Of a stretch of DNA of 6,607 nt, positions 1-5,706 are shown in pieces. Under the pieces are notes generated by a model that had not been told where the DNA came from, did no database searches, and saw only the letters and a list, made by a program, of their open reading frames with translations. The stretch spans positions 120,495-127,101 of the forward strand of contig CP070773.1 of NCBI GenBank assembly GCA_020345945.1, given 5' to 3'. This DNA is from Candidatus Bathyarchaeota archaeon. GTDB lineage: Archaea; Thermoproteota; Bathyarchaeia; RBG-16-48-13; GCA-020345945. Numbering within the stretch: the first letter of the stretch is position 1; each line of letters starts with the position of its first letter. Position numbers and translations under genes: made by a program.

Positions 1-63
1 CAGGCAATCTATGCAAAAATTGAAATAAGGAAAAGAAAGACCTCGATGATGTTGCAGCAATAG
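1..63 (+). CDS. Possible C-terminal end of an upstream gene (partial)
   Basis: Frame 1 is open from the first base to a TAG at 61-63, giving 20 residues ending KTSMMLQQ, while the other two plus-strand frames stop within the first 30 bases. If real, it is the tail of a gene whose stop lies 16 bases before the dehydratase start, which would suggest an operon. Twenty open codons are weak evidence, and the stretch is purine-rich (AAAATTGAAATAAGG around 16-30), so it could instead be a promoter region. I do not recognise the product. Confidence 0.3.
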   Translation, partial: QAIYAKIEIRKRKTSMMLQQ

Positions 64-79
64 TGTTAAGGGTATTTCC

Positions 80-1228
80 TTGAAGATAACCGATGTAAGG
101 ATTGTCTACAGTAGAAAGCCTATTGTTCTTGCTGAGCCGTGGAGACCGGCCTTTTGGGAACCTGACGTAGAGCCATGGAAATCGACTAGATTCGATTTCT
201 TCGAGATTCTAACTGATGAGGATATCAAGGGGATTGGCCCCAGCCTGTATTTCAGTTCGCTTTCCCCCACATATTTAAAATTCATCAAGAAGGCTCTGAT
301 AGGTTCAGATCCGTTCTATGTAGCGAAGTTCTGGGAGACCTATATGTCTGGGCGAACGGATGTGCCTGGGTCCCTAGGGGGTGTTGATACAGCTCTCTGG
401 GATATAGTAGGGAAAGCCCTTGGTGTACCCGTTTGCAGGCTTTTCGGCGTCTACCGTCAAAAGATTCCAGCCTATGTCGCTACTGCTCAACTCCACTCTC
501 CTGATGAACATGCCAAAGAAGCAGTCTACTACAGGGATAATGGAGTGCAGGCGATTAAACTCCGTCTTCACAGACCGAACCACGAGGACGATCTAAGGGT
601 AGTTGAGGCAGTGAAGGACGCCGTAGGAGATGACATGATGATCATGGTAGATGCCAACCAGAATAATCTTGCTCCAAATTACAATTATTGGTCGCGTAAG
701 ACAGCGATGTGGATGGCCCGAAAGCTGGATGCGCTGGACGTATTCTTCCTTGAGGACCCACTTCCTCTTGGCGACACTGCAGGTCTCAAGCAGTTGGCTG
801 ACGCCGTTGACATGGCAATCTCTGGAGGTGAACATGCAAGGGACATCTACCATTTCAGGGATCTGCTCTTCAGTGGAGCCTTCGATACTGTCCAGCCGGA
901 TGTAATCTTAGGTAACCCTGGTCTCGGCATGACTGGAATGAGAAGAGTCGCAGAGATAGCTCAGTCCGTCGGGAGACTCATAATACCTCATGTTTATACT
1001 GGAGGAGTCTGTGGTCTCGCTCTTGCTGCTACGCTACAGGTATTGGCTTCGGTTAAGAACTGTTCTTATGTTGAGTATCCGCTTGAACCGCCGTCACTTA
1101 CAGTTGAGAACCAGCATGGACTTCTGAAAGAACCCATACTTATAGAGAAAGATGGATATGTTCGTGTACCTCAACTGCCAGGCATAGGCGTTGAGATTAA
1201 CGAAGAATATATCAACGAATATCTCTGA
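80..1228 (+). CDS. Enolase-superfamily sugar-acid dehydratase, mandelate racemase subgroup
   Basis: Predicted soluble cytoplasmic enzyme of 382 residues, the usual length for the family, which abstracts the proton alpha to a carboxylate with Mg2+ help; members mostly dehydrate aldonic acids. Residues 1-125 form the N-terminal capping domain, ending in the family signature GGVDTALWDIVGKALG (100-115). The barrel follows, with K160-x-R162, metal ligands D191 (VDAN), E225 (LEDPL) and E251 (SGGEH), the D274/H304 dyad (QPDV, IPHVYTGG) and E332 (VEYPLEP). It closes with the typical PGIGVEI at 367-373. The His-Asp dyad places it in the mandelate racemase rather than the muconate cycloisomerase subgroup. 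The start is TTG with AAGGG (68-72) seven bases upstream; an in-frame TGA at 47-49 rules out a long extension. The cap loop is Trp-rich (W21, W26, W33). The substrate cannot be read from sequence; galactonate, gluconate or another aldonate is possible. The family call is firm, the reaction is inferred. Confidence 0.9.
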   Translation: MKITDVRIVYSRKPIVLAEPWRPAFWEPDVEPWKSTRFDFFEILTDEDIKGIGPSLYFSSLSPTYLKFIKKALIGSDPFYVAKFWETYMSGRTDVPGSLGGVDTALWDIVGKALGVPVCRLFGVYRQKIPAYVATAQLHSPDEHAKEAVYYRDNGVQAIKLRLHRPNHEDDLRVVEAVKDAVGDDMMIMVDANQNNLAPNYNYWSRKTAMWMARKLDALDVFFLEDPLPLGDTAGLKQLADAVDMAISGGEHARDIYHFRDLLFSGAFDTVQPDVILGNPGLGMTGMRRVAEIAQSVGRLIIPHVYTGGVCGLALAATLQVLASVKNCSYVEYPLEPPSLTVENQHGLLKEPILIEKDGYVRVPQLPGIGVEINEEYINEYL

Positions 1229-1404
1229 GAAGAAGGGGTTAGAGGAAGAGGTTGGAAGATGAGACGACTCTCTTTATCGATATTATTTTCGAGCTCTTCG
1301 GTCCCTCAAGTTGCTTAGAAACAAATAACTGGATTGTACTGTTTAGTCCTTCTTAATTGGTGAGATCGGTTAGAAGCTAACTGTAGTCGCTGTGTGTTCT
1401 TCAG

Positions 1405-1872
1405 TCATCTTCTTTGATGCCAGTACTTTCTTTTTCTTGGAATTCGAGTTTCCTGGTTTGAGCTACTCGACGCACCGGATCGGTTATTGGATTCTCTTGA
1501 TGGTTTCCTTGCCTGCTCTTTGACCAGTTGGTCTGAGAGGTTGTTGCCGGTGTTTACTTCAGGGATTTCGTCCTCGATCTTGGTGACTGTGCCATATTTT
1601 CCAGCGGTAAGTCTCATGGACTGCCTGTGTACAGATACATATCCTTTTTCGAGGTTAACGGTATTCCCTTTCTCGAATTTTGAGGTATGATCGTCCCACA
1701 GGGTTAGATAGATACAACCGCTTTCATCTCCGACTAGAGCCTCGGAGATCTTGTGTCTTCCTCCAGCAACTTCACGAGGAACTGGGAGTTCAATAATCTT
1801 GACTTTTAGAGATATGTTTCCGAGAAATGGTTTTAGATCGCCAACTTGCAAATACTCAACTTCTTCCAACAA
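1405..1872 (-). CDS. Single-OB-fold ssDNA-binding protein (Sulfolobus SSB / SOSS-B type)
   Basis: A 155-residue protein predicted to bind single-stranded DNA during replication or repair. Residues 8-112 form one OB fold with the family's landmarks: VGDLKP (10-15), PREVAGGRHKISEALVGDESG (near 32-52), LTLWDD (56-61), KGYVSVHR (76-83), LTAGKYGTVTKIEDE (88-102) and a closing NLSD. Of the aromatic positions used for base stacking in Sulfolobus SSB and human SSB1, W59 and Y78 are present, but the usual Phe four residues after Y78 is H82. Residues 118-155 are a low-complexity Ser/Asn/Arg tail ending KRKYWHQRR; it is basic, unlike the acidic tip of many SSBs. The start is TTG at 1872, followed directly by a second TTG codon, and no convincing Shine-Dalgarno precedes it. 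The frame is open further upstream, but a promoter at 1917-1930 predicts transcription from about 1895, which supports the start here. It lies 78 bases after the TFB gene. Confidence 0.85.
   Translation of the reverse strand: MLEEVEYLQVGDLKPFLGNISLKVKIIELPVPREVAGGRHKISEALVGDESGCIYLTLWDDHTSKFEKGNTVNLEKGYVSVHRQSMRLTAGKYGTVTKIEDEIPEVNTGNNLSDQLVKEQARKPSRESNNRSGASSSSNQETRIPRKRKYWHQRR
1427..1438 (+). terminator. T-rich tract, possible terminator for the dehydratase gene
   Basis: The sequence TTTCTTTTTCTT is the first strong plus-strand T tract after the dehydratase stop, about 200 bases downstream. It lies inside the 3' end of the convergent OB-fold gene, so it may only reflect Lys/Arg codons on the other strand. 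Confidence 0.2.
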
Positions 1873-1916
1873 GACTATCCACGGTCTGTTGGTGGTGGCT
1901 GTACTCTCAGCTAGTT

Positions 1917-1930
1917 CTTTAAAGGTTTCG
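1917..1930 (-). promoter_or_regulatory. BRE + TATA promoter of the OB-fold gene
   Basis: Read on the minus strand this is CGAAACC-TTTAAAG, a good archaeal BRE directly joined to a TATA box. The centre lies about 25 bases before a predicted start of transcription near 1895, leaving a leader of about 20 bases before the TTG at 1872. It gives the OB-fold gene a transcription signal separate from TFB. Confidence 0.6.
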
Positions 1931-1950
1931 TGTCTGGTTTGGGGGTTGGG

Positions 1951-2907
1951 TTAGAGTCTTACGACGATCTCCACGCTGTTGAGGAGTTCTTTGTATCTGT
2001 TTCGAATTGTAACCTCAGTGACGTTAGCAGCGTTGGAGATGTCCCCTTGAGTCCTTTTTTTCCCAGCGATGGTTGAAGCCACGTACATTGATGCTGCCGC
2101 TATGCTGATTGGGCTACGACCGCTGGTTAGGCGGACTTGTCTTAGGACTCTTACTATTCTGTAGGCGAGAGTCTCAATCGGCATTGGGAGGTCCAATCGG
2201 TTCGCTAATCGACTGATGTAGGTATCGGCGTTTGAGATTGGAATCCTCATGTCAAGTTTTTCGTAGATCCACCTGTAGCATCGTCCGATCTCTTTCTTGT
2301 TTATTGAGCTTGCTACTGCGAGTTCATCTAGAGATCGAGAGATCTTTGACTGTCTGCATGCCATGTAAAGGCAGGCTATAACGCATCCAGAGATGCTGCG
2401 CCCTCTAGTTCCTGCGTTCTTGAGGATTCTGCGGTAGATCGCTGAGGCCTGTTCTACTGTAGTTCTAGGAAGGTTCAATCTGGACGCGACGGTGTTTAAT
2501 TCCCCTAGAGCTCTGGCGAGGTTCCGTTCCACCGTCGAAGAGAATCTAGCTTTCCTCTGCAACCGTCTCATACGATAGATCTGGAATCTTTGGGTGTTTG
2601 GGAGCATACGTCCTGTACTGTCACGATTTCTCCAGTCGATTGTCGTGGTCAGACCTTTATCGTGGATTGAGAGGGTTTCGGGCATTCCTACTCTGCTTCT
2701 TTTTAATCTCTGCTCGGGGTTGAAGGCACGCCACTCTGGTCCTTGATTTGGAATCCAATCAGTGATAACAAAGCCGCAAGCACGACATACTAGCTCGGAC
2801 CGCTCGGAGTCTCTAACCACTTTTCGCGAACCGCATTCTGGACAGGCAATAGGATTGTCATCTGCGATGTTGGAGGGTAATTCTATTTTCTCGGTTACTC
2901 TTGCCAT
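1951..2907 (-). CDS. tfb: Transcription initiation factor B (TFB, TFIIB homologue)
   Basis: The archaeal general transcription factor that bridges TBP-TATA complexes and RNA polymerase, recognises the BRE and helps open the promoter. At 318 residues it is full length. The N-terminal zinc ribbon has C22, C25, C41 and C44 (CPECGS...CRACGFV). The B-reader/linker region follows at about 52-110, with the conserved GPEWRAF, RVGMPET and TTTIDWRNRDSTGR segments. Two cyclin folds follow at about 122-212 and 225-312; the second ends in the BRE-reading helix-turn-helix (TQGDISNAANVTEVTIRNRYKEL region, 286-308). The ATG start is supported by AAAGGAG (2915-2921 on the minus strand) seven bases upstream. 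It sits 110 bases after the nuclease-like gene and 78 before the OB-fold gene, all on one strand. Many archaea carry several TFBs; nothing here shows whether this is the main or an alternative copy. The family call is secure. Confidence 0.97.
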   Translation of the reverse strand: MARVTEKIELPSNIADDNPIACPECGSRKVVRDSERSELVCRACGFVITDWIPNQGPEWRAFNPEQRLKRSRVGMPETLSIHDKGLTTTIDWRNRDSTGRMLPNTQRFQIYRMRRLQRKARFSSTVERNLARALGELNTVASRLNLPRTTVEQASAIYRRILKNAGTRGRSISGCVIACLYMACRQSKISRSLDELAVASSINKKEIGRCYRWIYEKLDMRIPISNADTYISRLANRLDLPMPIETLAYRIVRVLRQVRLTSGRSPISIAAASMYVASTIAGKKRTQGDISNAANVTEVTIRNRYKELLNSVEIVVRL

Positions 2908-2955
2908 GTAAGTTCTCCTTTAATTGGTTTGGGTCGTAGTCTATGGAATGTTTCT

Positions 2956-2965
2956 ATGTATTCGG
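2956..2965 (-). promoter_or_regulatory. Candidate TFB promoter
   Basis: The minus strand reads CCGAATACATA, a weak BRE/TATA match that would start transcription near 2932 and give a leader of about 25 bases containing the AAAGGAG ribosome binding site. A rival is ATAAAATT at 2991-2998, which would give a leader of about 60 bases. Neither is a strong match. Confidence 0.3.
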
Positions 2966-3017
2966 TAATTGGATGCGAGATTTTCTAGGGAATTTTATCT
3001 TCTGTAGATTTGTTGGG

Positions 3018-3746
3018 TTAGTTATTGGTCAATATTTTCATTATCTTCTCAGAGAGTTTTGGTTTTGTTGTAATTTTTGTTTGAAGTTTTAGAAGTTGTT
3101 CCAAATCGTTCTTCAAGAGAGTTGTCCAGCCTTTCTTAAGATGGAAGTCGGCGTTGTCGCTGAGAAGCCGGATGTCACATGTATATCTTGGTTCTATTGC
3201 TTTTCCCTTACATTCGGGGCATTTGTTTTCTCTGCCTTTCTTCTTGATGGTTCCAGTCTCATTACAGGTTGGGCATTTCTTTGGGTTCGGATTATATCCT
3301 TTACATTGTTTTTCTGACTTCGGGATTTTCCCACATCTTGTTTTGCAGAGATTATCGACCGCGGTCTGTATTCTTGGGTACAGCTTCAAAGGGTTGATCA
3401 TGTTTATTGTATTTCCCTCTTTGTTGATGAACTCTATGTCCTCTTGTTTCATATCAGATCTGGCTCCCGCGGTGAAGCTTTTTCCGATTAGAATTGCTTT
3501 TGCGTAGTCCTCTTCTTCCAGGTGTTCTTGCATCTCTTCAACGAGTTGTTTGCCGATTGTACCTGAGTCTAGGTTTGGTTCTGTGATGATCCGGATCAGT
3601 ATCTCATCTTTTGACTTGGGGAGGGTTGAAATGACATCAACGCAATTGTCGTTCTTTTCAACGGTTTTTATTTGATATCCTCTTCCTCTCACCAAAACCT
3701 CTGCTGTTTCTGCAAGAGAATGAACCGTCTGCCTAGTATAATTCAA
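3018..3746 (-). CDS. Mrr-like PD-(D/E)XK-fold protein with DnaJ-type zinc finger
   Basis: A 242-residue protein I can place only by domains. Residues 10-115 resemble restriction-endonuclease-like (Mrr/Hjc) folds: a first helix leading to GRGYQIKTVEKNDNCVDVI, a hydrophobic strand EILIRIITE (48-56), then an amphipathic helix and the strand AKAILIGKS (82-90). D37 could be the PD-motif acid, but the second half-motif is unclear: R52 or I54 stands where the catalytic Lys is expected, so nuclease activity is doubtful. Residues 134-190 are a cysteine-rich module: C134, C138 and C148, then CPTCNETG (C158, C161) and CPECKGKA (C176, C179), the CxxCxGxG half of a DnaJ zinc centre, and C190. A Lys-rich C-terminus follows. 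The start is TTG at 3746; an in-frame TGA three codons upstream limits alternatives, and the nearby GGAATGA is a weak ribosome binding site. A role in DNA processing or nucleic-acid binding is inferred from fold and from the neighbouring TFB and SSB genes. Confidence 0.65.
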   Translation of the reverse strand: MNYTRQTVHSLAETAEVLVRGRGYQIKTVEKNDNCVDVISTLPKSKDEILIRIITEPNLDSGTIGKQLVEEMQEHLEEEDYAKAILIGKSFTAGARSDMKQEDIEFINKEGNTINMINPLKLYPRIQTAVDNLCKTRCGKIPKSEKQCKGYNPNPKKCPTCNETGTIKKKGRENKCPECKGKAIEPRYTCDIRLLSDNADFHLKKGWTTLLKNDLEQLLKLQTKITTKPKLSEKIMKILTNN

Positions 3747-3813
3747 TATTCTTCATTCCTATTTTTTGATTCTATTCACTTGAGTTCTTACAGGCTAGTT
3801 TTCACTGATTAGA

Positions 3814-3908
3814 CGCGGGAGAACTTGTAGACCAAACATAAAACAGAGAAAGCAGCCAGAATATAGTTACTTCAGCCGTATCTGCTGTTCCACAAACTAG
3901 TTCCCGCG
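3814..3908 (-). repeat. Long imperfect inverted repeat, possible structured leader RNA
   Basis: CGCGGGA (3814-3820) pairs exactly with TCCCGCG (3902-3908). The pairing continues with ACT/AGT (3823-3825 with 3899-3901) and TGT/ACA (3826-3828 with 3892-3894). Inside are AACA/TGTT (3842-3845 with 3886-3889) and GCAG/CTGC (3852-3855 with 3882-3885). Transcribed leftward from the TATA at about 3948, it would form a bulged hairpin in the roughly 175-base leader of the nuclease-like gene. The arms are short and bulged, so the fold is a hypothesis. Confidence 0.4.
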
Positions 3909-3941
3909 AGGAATTCGCCTATTTAACTACTATTAGGACTT

Positions 3942-3955
3942 CTATTTATAAAAAG
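3942..3955. promoter_or_regulatory. Near-palindromic TATA element, possible divergent promoter
   Basis: The plus strand reads CTATTTATAAAAAG; TTTATAAA is a TATA-box match on both strands. Rightward use predicts a start near 3973, about 105 bases before the exchanger ATG. Leftward use predicts a start near 3923, upstream of the long inverted repeat and the nuclease-like gene. No strong BRE flanks it on either side, so direction is undecided. Confidence 0.45.
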
Positions 3956-3987
3956 GGTCCGAATGCCCACGATGATTTTGACCCTTT
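3952..3987. repeat. Exact 8-bp inverted repeat next to the TATA element
   Basis: AAAGGGTC (3952-3959) and GACCCTTT (3980-3987) are perfect reverse complements separated by 20 bases. The left arm abuts the TATA element and the right arm lies just past the predicted plus-strand start of transcription. This placement fits an operator for a dimeric repressor, or a hairpin at the 5' end of the exchanger transcript. Confidence 0.45.
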
Positions 3988-4078
3988 CAGAGGATGAATT
4001 AGAAGCGGAAAATTAATCGTCAAGTGATTTAAGAACTATAGTAGATATGCCGTACTGGTTAATGACAATCGTCTGATT

Positions 4079-5038
4079 ATGGGAAGATGCAGGTTGACCT
4101 TCGACACTATTCTATTGTTTATCATTCTCATTGTCGGGACTGTGCTCTTGGTTGTTTCCAGCGAACAGGCGGTTGAACACTCAATCAGTATTGCTAAGGA
4201 ATGGGGCGCGCCTCAGCTTCTGACTGGTCTTGTGTTGGTCTCTCTAGGTACCGATTTGCCAGAGATAATGAGCGCGATGGTATCCTGTGCAGCAAACCAT
4301 GCGGTGATAGGGTTGGGAGGTGCTCTTGGATCTGCCTTGACTCAGATGACTCTGGTGATGGGGCTTCTTCCGTTTCTAGTCGGAGAGTTCCGTGTAAAAA
4401 GGGGTGCAATTATTTTTCTAGGTGCCTGTGAGGTCCTTGCACTCGTTGTAGTAGTTTCTATGGCTGAGAAGGGATACTTCACGAGGACAAACGCGGTCCT
4501 ACTCTTGGCTACTTGGCCGATTCTTATGTTTCTGACAAGGATTTGTATCACTGCACAAGAAAATGAGAGTGAGGACCATGCTCCCCAAAGGGAGAGACAC
4601 CTTCGACACATTCCTTACGTTGCTTTAAGCTTTCTAGGAGTGGCTGCTGGTGCTTACATGTTGGTGCAATCCGTTATTGAACTCTCAGCATTCTTCCATG
4701 TTTCCGAGTTTCTGATCAGCTTCTTCCTGCTTTCAATAGGGACATCTCTTCCAGAGTTAGCGGTAGATACGTTAGCGCTTAGGAGAGGTCAGAACGAGCT
4801 TGCGATAGGAGACCTGATAGGCAGCAGTATCATTGATGTCACTGTTGTCGTAGGAATCGGACAGTTCTTCTGCACCTCAACAATACCAAGTGAACTTGTT
4901 ACAACCACGGGATTGTACTCGATAATAGCCTCCACTATCGTCGTATTGACAGCTGCTTTGAGGGAGAAGATTGATAGGAAAGCTGGAGCGTTATTTATCG
5001 TCTTGTACCTAATCTCATATATTACTCTGGTTTTCTGA
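4079..5038 (+). CDS. CaCA-family cation exchanger (Na+/Ca2+ exchanger type, YrbG-like)
   Basis: An integral membrane antiporter of 319 residues, predicted to extrude Ca2+ or a related cation against Na+ or H+. Ten hydrophobic segments can be drawn (about 10-27, 45-65, 73-100, 108-127, 137-156, then 179-200, 207-231, 241-262, 274-293, 302-318), split by a charged loop at 157-178: the two inverted five-helix halves of the family. Alpha-1 is GTDLPE (57-62) plus GSALTQ (84-89); alpha-2 is GTSLPE (221-226) plus GSSIID (248-253). Compared with Methanocaldococcus NCX_Mj ligands, T58, E62, S85, T222, S223, E226, S249 and D253 are kept with the same 27-residue spacing, but Ser51 is D59 and Asn81 is Q89. 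The start is ATG; the frame is open back to a TGA at 4025-4027 without a better start, and there is no clear Shine-Dalgarno. It is transcribed away from the nuclease-like gene. Family call firm; ion specificity unknown. Confidence 0.92.
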   Translation: MGRCRLTFDTILLFIILIVGTVLLVVSSEQAVEHSISIAKEWGAPQLLTGLVLVSLGTDLPEIMSAMVSCAANHAVIGLGGALGSALTQMTLVMGLLPFLVGEFRVKRGAIIFLGACEVLALVVVVSMAEKGYFTRTNAVLLLATWPILMFLTRICITAQENESEDHAPQRERHLRHIPYVALSFLGVAAGAYMLVQSVIELSAFFHVSEFLISFFLLSIGTSLPELAVDTLALRRGQNELAIGDLIGSSIIDVTVVVGIGQFFCTSTIPSELVTTTGLYSIIASTIVVLTAALREKIDRKAGALFIVLYLISYITLVF

Positions 5039-5175
5039 CACTCATGATTCTAAAGCATGTCCAACGGTTACAACTCAACCGGATCTAGACGGCGTAAACA
5101 AGAGGAGTCGCATTAGAGTTATTCAACGTCTCTGAAGCGGATTTGATTTCACAGGTGCTTATGCGGTCTTGTGTG

Positions 5176-5595
5176 TCATATTGTTCTTGCCACCCTTGAT
5201 AGAGGGTGTCCTTTAGCCTTAAGTTCTAGGGTGTTGAACCAGCCGAAGGGGGTTCTGAAGACAGTGAAACCGTGTTGTATCAGCTCTTGTTCTGTTAGCT
5301 TCAAGGTCTCCACCGCTATTTCAGGGTCACTTAGATTTGAGAATAGATGTGCGAAGGGGTGAAGAACAATTGTGTTGACTTTCAGCTGGTGGGCTAGTCG
5401 GGCTATTTCATCCGCTGCCTTCTCTGATGTTTCGATGGGATGGGGTTCGTCTTGTCTTTCGACGCTTGTGAGTATAAGTAATGCTTCTTGGGTTGTTATG
5501 GTTCTTCTTGGATCCCAGTCTTCGATGATTTTAGACCTTCCCTTCTTGGTGATGGTGCTGCTGAAATAGTCGACGTGAAGTATCAACATTCGCAT
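5176..5595 (-). CDS. Stand-alone archaeal threonyl-tRNA synthetase editing domain
   Basis: A 139-residue protein that matches, end to end, the N-terminal editing domain of archaeal ThrRS, a D-aminoacyl-tRNA-deacylase-like fold that removes Ser from tRNA-Thr. The landmarks are MRMLILHVDYF at the N-terminus, TIVLHPFAHLFSNLSDP (75-91), FRTPFGWF (113-120) and KGHPLSRVARTI at the C-terminus, where the family normally continues into the catalytic body; here a TGA follows at once. A82 and H83 match the Pyrococcus numbering exactly, but Tyr120, Lys121 and Glu134 of that enzyme appear here as F120, N121 and R134. It may edit in trans, have changed specificity, or be a non-catalytic tRNA binder. ATG at 5595 has a strong AGGAGG nine bases upstream. 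Another ATG four bases earlier, in a different frame, lies five bases from the same site. A BRE/TATA pair at 5658-5672 gives it its own promoter. Domain identity is firm; activity is not. Confidence 0.88.
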   Translation of the reverse strand: MRMLILHVDYFSSTITKKGRSKIIEDWDPRRTITTQEALLILTSVERQDEPHPIETSEKAADEIARLAHQLKVNTIVLHPFAHLFSNLSDPEIAVETLKLTEQELIQHGFTVFRTPFGWFNTLELKAKGHPLSRVARTI

Positions 5596-5604
5596 TCATA
5601 GAGT

Positions 5605-5610
5605 CCTCCT
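5605..5610 (-). promoter_or_regulatory. Strong Shine-Dalgarno shared by two overlapping ATGs
   Basis: The minus strand reads AGGAGGACTCTATGAATG. The in-frame ATG of the editing domain (5595) is nine bases from AGGAGG. The first ATG (5599) is five bases away and opens a 22-codon frame that ends at 5531 inside the gene. Homology to the family N-terminus decides for 5595. Confidence 0.6.
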
Positions 5611-5657
5611 GTTCAGGTATTTGTTCGTGATCATGCGAGCATTTCTTCTGAGTTTTT

Positions 5658-5672
5658 GATAAATCGGTTTCG
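5658..5672 (-). promoter_or_regulatory. BRE + TATA promoter of the editing-domain gene
   Basis: The minus strand reads CGAAACC-GATTTATC. The BRE heptamer is identical to that of the OB-fold promoter. Transcription would begin near 5636, giving a leader of about 40 bases with the AGGAGG site. On the plus strand the same bases read TTGATAAATC, a weaker TATA that could serve the small frame at 5707. Confidence 0.55.
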
Positions 5673-5706
5673 TTGTCAAGTGGGGATATTTGAGGGGAGG
5701 AATGAG

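Larger units (their letters stand above)
3747..4078. other. Divergent intergenic region between nuclease-like and exchanger genes
   Basis: This 332-base region has no convincing gene. It holds an imperfect long inverted repeat (3814-3908), a near-palindromic TATA element (3942-3955), an exact 8-bp inverted repeat beside that element (3952-3987), and a 14-codon reading frame, ATG at 3972 to TAA at 4016, whose ATG falls close to where plus-strand transcription would start. I consider that short frame unproven. No tRNA-like T-arm or C/D-box pair could be confirmed. Confidence 0.6.

Noticed and set aside
1229..1404. Possible RNA gene between the convergent dehydratase and OB-fold genes
   Set aside because: No stable paired arms, tRNA signatures or box motifs were visible; it reads as ordinary intergenic sequence.
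3154..3507. 117-codon plus-strand frame opposite the nuclease-like gene
   Set aside because: It is antisense to a gene with clear cysteine motifs; its hydrophobic Phe/Leu-rich look arises from the complement of Lys/Glu codons.
3811..3912. tRNA gene suggested by the GC-rich outer arms
   Set aside because: No T-arm with a GTTCRA-type loop lies next to the 3' arm on either strand, and no anticodon arm can be drawn.
3972..4016. 14-codon leaderless frame before the exchanger
   Set aside because: The ATG position fits a leaderless start from the TATA at 3942-3955, but the frame is too short to judge and its first bases lie in the spacer of an inverted repeat.
4194..4611. Minus-strand frames of 71 and 89 codons inside the exchanger
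   Set aside because: Both are antisense to strongly conserved CaCA motifs and show no ribosome binding site or domain.
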